This document shows, one piece after another, positions 1 to 7,140 of a DNA stretch of 64,000 nt. The translations under genes were made by a program, and so were the position numbers. The notes beneath the pieces are model-generated. The model had not been told where the DNA came from and searched no databases. It saw only the letters and a program-made list of their open reading frames with translations. Source of the DNA: Acetobacteraceae bacterium ESL0709. Lineage in GTDB: Bacteria; Pseudomonadota; Alphaproteobacteria; Acetobacterales; Acetobacteraceae. The DNA is taken from the NCBI GenBank assembly GCA_029433415.1, contig JAQTIA010000002.1:571501-635500 (forward strand), given 5' to 3'. The stretch's first letter is position 1. Each line of letters starts with the position of its first letter.

Positions 1-2544
1 ATCTATCCTGATTATAAAGCGCACAGGCCGCCCCCGCCGGAAGACCTGATTCCCCAGTTTGCCCTTATCCGCGAGGCGACGGAAGCTTTCAGCCTGCTGG
101 CAATCGAACTTCCCGGCTGGGAGGCAGATGACCTTCTGGCGACTTATGCCCGTCAGGCTGTTGAACGCGGCGATGATTGCACCATCATTTCCTCGGACAA
201 GGATTTGATGCAGCTTGTGCGTCCCGGTGTCCAGTTAATGGATCCGATAAAGCAGAAACCGATCAGGGAGGCTGAAGTCGAAGCCAAATTTGGCGTTCAT
301 CCGTCCCGGGTGGTTGATGTGCAGGCTCTTATGGGGGATGCGACTGATAATGTGCCCGGTGTGCCCGGTATCGGTCCCAAAGGGGCGGCCCAGTTGATTG
401 GGGAATATGGGACGCTTGAGGCTGTTCTGGATGCAGCACCATCCATGAAACCCTCCAAACGGCGGCAAAATCTGATTGATTATGCTGAGTCTGCGCGAAT
501 TTCTCTCAAGCTGGTGCAGCTGGCTGATGACGTGCCAGTGCCCTATAGTCTTGACGAAATGCTGGTCAGGAAGCCTGATGAAACTATATTGCGTCCCTGG
601 CTTGAGAAAATGGGGTTTGGGTCCATAGTGCAGCGCTTGGGACTGAAAAATGGCAGGCCTTCCCATGAGGTACCGCGCACAAAGGAGGAGACAGCTCTTT
701 CACCGGCTCTTCCCCAGGAGATGCCTTTTGGACCTTATGAAACCGTGACGTCCCTGAAGACCGTGCAGGACTGGGTTGAAGAGGCGCAGGCAAAGGGCGT
801 GGTGGCCGTTGACACGGAGACAGACAGCCTTAATGCCCGTATTGCGCAACTTGTCGGGATTTCTCTTGCTGTGGCGCCGGGCAAGGCCTGTTATATTCCC
901 CTGCGTCATGAGGGGACGCTGGAGGCGCCGGTCCCGGAGCAGCTGGAAGTAAAGGACGTTATTGATTGTCTCAGACCTCTTATGGCTGATGATACGGTCC
1001 TGAAGATTTTTCAGAACGCCAAATATGACCTGACTGTTTTCAGGAATGCGGGGCTGGACCTGATTGCCCCGATTGATGACACCATGCTGCTGTCCTATGC
1101 CCAGTCGGCAGGGGAGCATGGTCAGGGGATGGATGAGCTTTCACATCTCCATCTGGGTCATGATCCCATTACTTATGACCAGGTTACAGGCACAGGGCGC
1201 CAACGTATTTCTTTTGCGCAGGTGCCGCTGGAGAAAGCGACGGCTTATGCGGCTGAAGATGCCGACGTAACACTCAGATTATGGTCTGTTCTGCGTCCTG
1301 CCTTGCGTGAGCATAAGGCCGTGTCCCTCTATGAAAGAATGGAGCGTCCCCTGATTGAGGTGCTGCTGTCCATGGAGGCGGCGGGTGTGAGGGTGGATGC
1401 TGCAGAATTGCGTCGCCTGTCAGAGGATTTCAGTCATCGCATGGCTCATATTGAGCAGGAACTTCACAAGCTTGTAGGAAGATCTTTTAATCCAGGTTCT
1501 CCCAAGCAATTGGGTGAAATTCTTTTTGACGAAATGCAGATTCCCGGTGGGAAACGGACCAAAAGCGGCTCATGGGGAACAGATTCTAGTGTTTTGGAAG
1601 ATCTTGCAGGGCAAGGCCATGAATTGCCTGTAAAAATTCTGGCCTGGCGGCAGATGGCAAAGTTGAAATCTACTTATGCGGATGCACTGGTCAAGCTGAT
1701 GGATCCACAGACCCAGCGTGTTCATACGACCTTCCATATGGCGGGGACGTCAACCGGGCGCCTTTCATCCAATGAGCCGAATTTGCAGAATATTCCCATC
1801 CGTACCGAAGAAGGCGCATTGATCAGAAAGACATTTGTGGCCTCTCCCGGTCATGTGCTTGTTTCTGCCGATTATAGCCAGATTGAGCTGCGTCTTTTGG
1901 CGCATGTGGCCAATATTGAACCTTTGATAGAAGCGTTTCATCTGGGGCAGGATATTCATGCCCGTACGGCGTCAGAAGTGTTTGGCGTCCCTCTTGATGA
2001 AATGGATAATGTGACCCGTCGCCGGGCCAAGGCCATTAATTTCGGCATTATTTATGGCATTTCTGCTTTTGGTCTGGCACGTCAGCTGCAAATTTCGCCC
2101 GCTGAGGCCAAAAATTATATAGAAGCCTATTTCCGGCGTTATCCCGGTATTCGCACTTATATGGAAGAGGTAAAGGAGGAAGCCCGTCATTACGGTTATG
2201 TGACGACGCCCTTTGGTCGTCGCTGTTACGTGCCGGGTATCAAGGATCGTAATGGTGCGAGGCGGGGCTATGCTGAGCGTCAGGCCATTAATGCGCCTCT
2301 TCAGGGAGGGGCCGCTGATATTATCAAGCTGGCCATGATTCGGGTGGACAGGGTTATTCGGGAAAAAGACTTGCCTGGACGTATGGTCCTTCAGGTGCAT
2401 GATGAACTTCTGTTTGAAGTGCAGGAAGACAAGGCACAGTCTTTTGCAGGACTTGTCAAAAGCGAGATGGAAAATGTCGCCAGTCTCAAGGTAGCGCTGG
2501 CCGTGGAAACGGGAACAGGGCATAACTGGGCGGATGCCCATTAG
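1..2544 (+). CDS. polA: DNA polymerase I (5' end outside window)
   Basis: DNA polymerase I fills gaps and removes RNA primers in replication and repair. The reading frame is open from base 1, so the true start lies upstream; the visible 847 codons begin inside the 5'-nuclease domain. That domain is followed by a 3'-5' exonuclease domain with its first acidic motif (DTETD) near visible codon 270. The polymerase domain has motif A (DYSQIE, codon 624), motif B (RRRAKAINFG, near codon 673) and motif C (QVHDE, near codon 799). All three activities look intact, since the exonuclease acidic residues (DTET, NAKYD, AEDAD) are present. A methionine at 205 is internal, not the start. The SCO-like gene follows after 18 bases. 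Confidence 0.97.
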   Translation: MYPDYKAHRPPPPEDLIPQFALIREATEAFSLLAIELPGWEADDLLATYARQAVERGDDCTIISSDKDLMQLVRPGVQLMDPIKQKPIREAEVEAKFGVHPSRVVDVQALMGDATDNVPGVPGIGPKGAAQLIGEYGTLEAVLDAAPSMKPSKRRQNLIDYAESARISLKLVQLADDVPVPYSLDEMLVRKPDETILRPWLEKMGFGSIVQRLGLKNGRPSHEVPRTKEETALSPALPQEMPFGPYETVTSLKTVQDWVEEAQAKGVVAVDTETDSLNARIAQLVGISLAVAPGKACYIPLRHEGTLEAPVPEQLEVKDVIDCLRPLMADDTVLKIFQNAKYDLTVFRNAGLDLIAPIDDTMLLSYAQSAGEHGQGMDELSHLHLGHDPITYDQVTGTGRQRISFAQVPLEKATAYAAEDADVTLRLWSVLRPALREHKAVSLYERMERPLIEVLLSMEAAGVRVDAAELRRLSEDFSHRMAHIEQELHKLVGRSFNPGSPKQLGEILFDEMQIPGGKRTKSGSWGTDSSVLEDLAGQGHELPVKILAWRQMAKLKSTYADALVKLMDPQTQRVHTTFHMAGTSTGRLSSNEPNLQNIPIRTEEGALIRKTFVASPGHVLVSADYSQIELRLLAHVANIEPLIEAFHLGQDIHARTASEVFGVPLDEMDNVTRRRAKAINFGIIYGISAFGLARQLQISPAEAKNYIEAYFRRYPGIRTYMEEVKEEARHYGYVTTPFGRRCYVPGIKDRNGARRGYAERQAINAPLQGGAADIIKLAMIRVDRVIREKDLPGRMVLQVHDELLFEVQEDKAQSFAGLVKSEMENVASLKVALAVETGTGHNWADAH

Positions 2545-2562
2545 GCAGGAGCTGGAATTCAG

Positions 2563-3204
2563 GTGAAAGACGGGAATATGACAGAGTCTGGGAAGAGCAT
2601 CTGGCGCTGGACGGGGATTATTGGTCTGCTGGTTTTTGTTGCTGGTCTCCTCGGTTATGGAGGTTTCAGGCTTTCGACGGCCTCAATGGGAAGAAGCGAT
2701 ATTGTACGTTCCCATGGCAACCCCGTTGGTGGGAGCTTCAAGATTGTCACATTGACGGGCAGCACAGCGACGGATGGCGATTATCGGGGGAAATGGTTCC
2801 TGGTATGGTTCGTTGATCCGCGTTGTCCTGACGAGCGCTGCTATCCTCCCATGAAGCGCCTTGATCAGGCTCTGGCACAAATGAAGCAGGAACGCCATCC
2901 GATTGTGCCTGTTGTTCTGTCGTTGAATTATTCAGCGCCTGATACGGATGATCTTGAAGATTATTTCAAGGATGCGGCGGTGGATTATTCCCCTTTTTAT
3001 GCCACTGAAAATATGACGCGCGCCATGACGGCCCTCTATCATGCGCCACTGGTGAAAGAACGGGAGGGATATTATGCGCCGGCACAGAATTATGTTCTGA
3101 TGGACCCGGAAGGTCATTATGCGGCCTCCATCCCGACAACCCTTTCGGCAGAAGAGCTTCATGCAAGGCTCGATAAGCTGGTTACGGGCTGGGGGAAACA
3201 ATAA
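2563..3204 (+). CDS. SCO1/SenC-like thioredoxin-fold membrane protein, atypical metal site
   Basis: This is a 213-residue protein with one N-terminal membrane anchor (about residues 15-35) and a thioredoxin-like domain facing the periplasm. Family knowledge: SCO proteins deliver copper to cytochrome oxidase and bind it with a CX3C pair and a distant histidine. Here the cysteine pair reads RCPDERCYP, a CX4C spacing, and the usual DH(S/T) histidine before the LxDP strand is replaced by QNY in AQNYVLMDP. The fold assignment rests on the CPD motif, the following YP and the LMDPEG strand. Copper delivery is therefore doubtful; a thiol-redox role is possible. The start is GTG 2563 (AGGAG 10 bases upstream) or ATG 2578. 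The HAD gene starts 2 bases downstream, so the two are probably co-transcribed. Confidence 0.7.
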   Translation: MKDGNMTESGKSIWRWTGIIGLLVFVAGLLGYGGFRLSTASMGRSDIVRSHGNPVGGSFKIVTLTGSTATDGDYRGKWFLVWFVDPRCPDERCYPPMKRLDQALAQMKQERHPIVPVVLSLNYSAPDTDDLEDYFKDAAVDYSPFYATENMTRAMTALYHAPLVKEREGYYAPAQNYVLMDPEGHYAASIPTTLSAEELHARLDKLVTGWGKQ

Positions 3205-3206
3205 TC

Positions 3207-3872
3207 ATGTCGTCTTACGAGCTTCTTTTGATTGATTATGATGGCACGATGGCGGAAACGCGTCCCGCTATCTTGAAGGGTCTGAGCGAAGCTTTCAGGG
3301 AAACAGGCCATCAGGCACCCTCCAAAGAGGATATGGCTGCCACTCTGGGCCATGGCGGTACGCTGGCTGATTTCTTCCATATGGCTGTTCCCAATGCCAC
3401 GATGCAGGATGTGCAGGACTTCGTGCGCATTTACCGCGCTTATTATTCTGTCGCTGATGAGGAAGATACAGTGCTTTTTCCCGACGTCACGGAAACACTG
3501 AAACAGCTTGGGGAGGCAGGCTTCCGCCTTGTGGTCATCAGCAACAAGCTTTCCATAACATTGACAAAAAGCCTCGAGCGTTTCGGGATTGCCTCTTTTT
3601 TTGAGGCCGTGATCGGGGCTGAGGAAGGAAAGGCCCGCAAACCTGATCCTGCTCTTTATAGAGAGCGTCTTCAGCCCCTGTATCCGCAGATTGAGCCTGG
3701 AAACATGTTGATGGTTGGCGACACGCTGGCGGATCTTCAATTTGCCAAGGCGGCGCATATGGCGTCCTGCTGGGCTTCCTATGGCCATGGCGTGGAGGCG
3801 GCCTGTCTGGCAGAAAAGCCGGATTGTCAGATCCGGCATTTCTCGGAGCTTCCAGCTCTTTTGGGGTGTTAA
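3207..3872 (+). CDS. HAD-family phosphatase, phosphoglycolate phosphatase-like
   Basis: This 221-residue haloacid-dehalogenase hydrolase has all four motifs: DYDGT (nucleophile aspartate, near residue 11), VISNK, the lysine of KARKPDP, and VGDTLAD. The helical cap between motifs I and II is of the Gph/PGMB type, so a small phosphorylated metabolite such as 2-phosphoglycolate is the likely substrate, but the exact one cannot be read from sequence. It starts 2 bases after the SCO-like gene. Its stop shares the tetranucleotide TTAA with the stop of purD on the other strand (3869-3872), so the two transcripts converge without a spacer. Confidence 0.85.
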   Translation: MSSYELLLIDYDGTMAETRPAILKGLSEAFRETGHQAPSKEDMAATLGHGGTLADFFHMAVPNATMQDVQDFVRIYRAYYSVADEEDTVLFPDVTETLKQLGEAGFRLVVISNKLSITLTKSLERFGIASFFEAVIGAEEGKARKPDPALYRERLQPLYPQIEPGNMLMVGDTLADLQFAKAAHMASCWASYGHGVEAACLAEKPDCQIRHFSELPALLGC

Positions 3873-5101
3873 AGCCCGATATCGCTTCGCAGCATTTTAT
3901 CAGCCCACTGGATGGAAGCTGCAGCCTCATAGGCCCGACTGCGGGCTTTCTCCGGGGTTTTGGCTTTGGCGCAGATTGTCAGTACGCGTCCTCCTGCAGC
4001 GACGAGCTGCCCGCCCTGTAAGATGGTGCCAGCATGAAAAACATAGACGCCCGGCTGGGCTTCTGCATTTTCAAGACCTGTAATGACGCCGCCTGTAACA
4101 GGTTTGTCAGGGTAGCCCCTGGCCGCCAGAACGAGAGAGAGAGAAGGCTGATCGGAGAAAGTCACGCTATCCTGTGAGAGGCGCCCATGGGCGAGTTCAT
4201 CAAGAGCAGGGAGCAGGTCGCTTTCCAGACGAATGAGCAGGGCCTGTGCTTCAGGGTCTCCAAAACGGACATTATATTCAATCAGTTTGGGGCCATCTTC
4301 GGTCAGCATCAAACCAGCGAAGATCACGCCTTTGAAAGGCGTACCACGTCGGACCATTTCAGCGAGCATAGGGCGGACAGTGAGATCAAGCGCTTTTTCC
4401 TGTGCTTCATGATCGAAATCGGGAGGTGGGCATATGGCGCCCATTCCGCCTGTATTGGGGCCTTTATCCCCGTCATAGGCTCGTTTATGGTCACGCGCCG
4501 CCCCGATCAGGACAGCTTCTTCTCCAGAACAGAAGGCGAAGAGGGAAACTTCCCGGCCAAACAGACATTCTTCAATAACGAGGGGGAGGCTCAGTTTTTC
4601 GATAGCCTCTTCAGCCTCTTCCACGCTTTGGGCGACGACGACGCCCTTGCCAGCGGCCAGACCATCAGCTTTTATGACAATCGGTGCACCATGCTGGCGC
4701 ACGTAAGCCAGAGCCTCTTCCTTGCTGGTTTCAAAACGCTGCCATCGTGCTGTGGGTATGGAGGCGGCATCAGCGATTTCTTTTGTAAAAGCCTTGCTGC
4801 CCTCTAATTGTGCTGCCGCTCTGGAAGGTCCTGCACAGGCAATTCCAGCCGCCTCGCACTGGTCGGCAAGCCCCGCGACGAGCGAGACTTCGGGACCAGG
4901 AACAACTAGGTCGATTTTCTCTTTCCTTGCAAAATCAACGAGCCCTGCAATATCATCAGCCTTGATGGCAACGCACTGGGCGATATCTTTCATACCGGGA
5001 TTGCCGGGAGCGGCGAAAAGGGCCGTGAGTTTGGGGGAGCGGGAGATCGCCTGAGCCAGAGCATGCTCTCTGCCGCCAGACCCCACAAGAAGAACACGCA
5101 T
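3869..5101 (-). CDS. purD: Phosphoribosylamine-glycine ligase
   Basis: PurD (GAR synthetase) joins glycine to 5-phosphoribosylamine using ATP in the second step of purine synthesis. The 410-residue protein has the N-terminal GSGGREHAL motif, an ATP-grasp domain (KADGLAAGKGV near residue 145; GPNTGGMGA), and the EYNVRFGDPEAQ metal-binding segment. Length matches the family. The gene is divergent from xseA, with only 64 bases between the starts, so that short gap must hold both promoters. It overlaps the HAD gene by 4 bases at the 3' end. Confidence 0.97.
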   Translation of the reverse strand: MRVLLVGSGGREHALAQAISRSPKLTALFAAPGNPGMKDIAQCVAIKADDIAGLVDFARKEKIDLVVPGPEVSLVAGLADQCEAAGIACAGPSRAAAQLEGSKAFTKEIADAASIPTARWQRFETSKEEALAYVRQHGAPIVIKADGLAAGKGVVVAQSVEEAEEAIEKLSLPLVIEECLFGREVSLFAFCSGEEAVLIGAARDHKRAYDGDKGPNTGGMGAICPPPDFDHEAQEKALDLTVRPMLAEMVRRGTPFKGVIFAGLMLTEDGPKLIEYNVRFGDPEAQALLIRLESDLLPALDELAHGRLSQDSVTFSDQPSLSLVLAARGYPDKPVTGGVITGLENAEAQPGVYVFHAGTILQGGQLVAAGGRVLTICAKAKTPEKARSRAYEAAASIQWADKMLRSDIGL

Positions 5102-5165
5102 AGGACTATCCTCTGTTCAGAAATTCGGGCTTCGTTTATCGACAGCTTTAGCATAAAGTGACGCC

Positions 5166-6692
5166 ATGATGGAGAGTGCAAGTCCCGCTATGGCAGATGA
5201 GTCTGTCTCGAAGCTGTCAAATATTACAGAATATTCCGTTTCGGATATTTCTGGTGCCATAAAACGTACGCTTGAGGGCGCGTTTGGTCGTGTGCGTGTC
5301 AGAGGCGAGATTACCGAGCTGAAACGTTATCCATCGGGCCATATCTATCTTTCCCTTAAAGATGAGAGTGCCAAGATTTCTGGCGTGATCTGGCGGGGCA
5401 GCGTGTCGCGTCTCGGACTTTCGCCAGAAAATGGGAATGAGGTTATTGCTACAGGGCGGATTTCTTCCTATGGGGAACGCTCAAGCTATCAACTCATTAT
5501 TGACCGCATGGAGTTTGCTGGAGAAGGCGCCCTCTTGGCGCGTATCGAGCAACTGAAGCGGCGTTTCCAGCAGGAAGGCCTGTTCGATCAGGAACGTAAA
5601 AAGAGCCTGCCATTTCTGCCGCGTCGTATCGGCGTGATTACCTCTCGTTCTGGCGCTGTTCTGCATGATATATGCACGACATTGGCGCGTCGTTTTCCCT
5701 GTGAGGTTATTCTCTGGCCTGTTGCGGTGCAGGGCGAGGGAGCCGCTCAGCAGATTGTTGCGGCTCTTGAAGGGATTGTCCAGGGGCCTGAAGCGCCAGA
5801 TGTCCTTATCGTGGCGCGCGGCGGCGGGTCGCTTGAAGATCTGATGGCTTTTAATGAAGAGGCAGTGATTCGCGCTGTGGCGGCCTGTCCTGTGCCGGTT
5901 ATTTCAGCCGTTGGGCATGAAACGGACACGACATTGATTGATTTTGTTTCGGATCGTCGCGCGCCGACGCCAACGGCCGCAGCGGAAATGGCCATGCCTT
6001 TGCGTTCCGAGCTGGTGGCGGATCTGGTGCATCGTACAGCGCGTCTGGTCAATGGTTTTGTCGCGATCAGACAACGTTGGCAGATGCGGCTGGATCGCCT
6101 GGTGGCGGCTTTGCCAGATCTGCCCTCTCTTCTGGATATGGCACGAATGAGGCTGGATGACCGGAGCCAGAGGCTCGCTCTTGCTTTGCCAGCACAAATG
6201 GTGAAAGCGCGTGCTGCTCTCAATGACAAATCCTGTGCCTTGCCATCTCTGGATTTTCTTCTTGAGAAAAAAGAGGCAGCTTTTGCCGCTGTAAGGGAGG
6301 CTCTGGGAACGGTCTGGCGGCAATTCCTGCAAAATGAGCAGATGAAACTGCTTCGCGTCTCGTTAAGGCCGGAAATCCTGAAAACCCGTCTCCAGCTTGA
6401 GCGAACGCGTCTGCAAGGGGTTGAGCGTCATCTTGTTGCCGTATCACCACGTGCCATATTGGAGCGCGGTTATGTTATGGTGCAGGATAGTGAAGGCAGT
6501 CCTGTAACGGCTTCTGCATCTCTGGGCAGACAGGCGCTGGTAAGGCTCCATTTCTCTGACGGAAAGCGCGAGGCAATGCTGGACCCGGAGTTTTCGTCTA
6601 TTTCAGAGAGTAAGAAAAAAAGTCATAGTGCGAGTAGAGTGCGTAAATCACCAGCCCAGCGTAAAGGGAAACAGGGGGAGTTGGAATTATGA
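5166..6692 (+). CDS. xseA: Exodeoxyribonuclease VII large subunit
   Basis: XseA with XseB degrades single-stranded DNA to oligonucleotides. The protein has 508 residues: an N-terminal OB-fold (about residues 20-115), the catalytic core with GVITSRSGAV, GGGSLEDL and GHETDTTL, then a long helical region typical of the family, and a basic tail (KKKSHS...RVRKS). Start ATG 5166 is adopted; ATG 5169 and an in-frame ATG a few codons later (MADESV) are alternatives. The lipoprotein gene downstream starts inside the stop (ATGA, 6689-6692), which suggests translational coupling. No xseB was seen in the window. Confidence 0.96.
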   Translation: MMESASPAMADESVSKLSNITEYSVSDISGAIKRTLEGAFGRVRVRGEITELKRYPSGHIYLSLKDESAKISGVIWRGSVSRLGLSPENGNEVIATGRISSYGERSSYQLIIDRMEFAGEGALLARIEQLKRRFQQEGLFDQERKKSLPFLPRRIGVITSRSGAVLHDICTTLARRFPCEVILWPVAVQGEGAAQQIVAALEGIVQGPEAPDVLIVARGGGSLEDLMAFNEEAVIRAVAACPVPVISAVGHETDTTLIDFVSDRRAPTPTAAAEMAMPLRSELVADLVHRTARLVNGFVAIRQRWQMRLDRLVAALPDLPSLLDMARMRLDDRSQRLALALPAQMVKARAALNDKSCALPSLDFLLEKKEAAFAAVREALGTVWRQFLQNEQMKLLRVSLRPEILKTRLQLERTRLQGVERHLVAVSPRAILERGYVMVQDSEGSPVTASASLGRQALVRLHFSDGKREAMLDPEFSSISESKKKSHSASRVRKSPAQRKGKQGELEL

Positions 6693-7060
6693 GAGTTTCA
6701 GTTCGGAAAATAGTGGCGCCACTCTGTCTGCTTGTGGTGGCGTCTTGCGCTAGTACGCCGCCACAGTCTCATTCTGGGCAGATGGAACAGGCAGCCCGGT
6801 CCCAGAGTTTCGCACCTTCTATGGTCGCCAGTGATTATGGAAGCAATTATCCTTCATCGCGTCGGACAAAATATAATATGCCTTCAGCGCCGCTAAATAC
6901 GCCTCTTTGTGGCTCTTCTTTGCAGGAGCAGGCTCTGACGGGGCAGGGTATTTATAGCCAGAGTTTGAGTAGCGGCAATAATTGTGCGCTAAATGCCTGT
7001 TTCCAACCTTTGACGGGGACCTATATCGCTCAGACAGGGAATGCCGTCGTCTGCCGCTGA
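6689..7060 (+). CDS. Small predicted lipoprotein, function unknown
   Basis: This is a 123-residue protein with a signal peptide and a lipobox (VVASC, with cysteine near residue 20) that would place it as a membrane-anchored lipoprotein. After cleavage the mature part is rich in Ser, Gln and Asn and carries four further cysteines (TPLCG, NNCAL, NACFQ, VVCR), enough for two disulfides. I do not recognise a family. It overlaps the xseA stop by 4 bases (ATGA), so it is translated from the same message, although a nuclease and a lipoprotein have no obvious shared task. A strong terminator follows at 7080. Confidence 0.75.
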   Translation: MRVSVRKIVAPLCLLVVASCASTPPQSHSGQMEQAARSQSFAPSMVASDYGSNYPSSRRTKYNMPSAPLNTPLCGSSLQEQALTGQGIYSQSLSSGNNCALNACFQPLTGTYIAQTGNAVVCR

Positions 7061-7079
7061 ATAATTCTTGTGATTATAA

Positions 7080-7122
7080 ACAGAAAGCCCGGAACTTCTT
7101 TGTTCCGGGCTTTCTGTTTTTG
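7080..7122. terminator. Rho-independent terminator, likely bidirectional
   Basis: A 15-base inverted repeat (ACAGAAAGCCCGGAA / TTCCGGGCTTTCTGT, 7-base loop) is followed by a T run on the + strand. It sits between the convergent lipoprotein gene and rne and can end both transcripts. Confidence 0.9.
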
Positions 7123-7140
7123 GACTGGTGACTATAGTTT

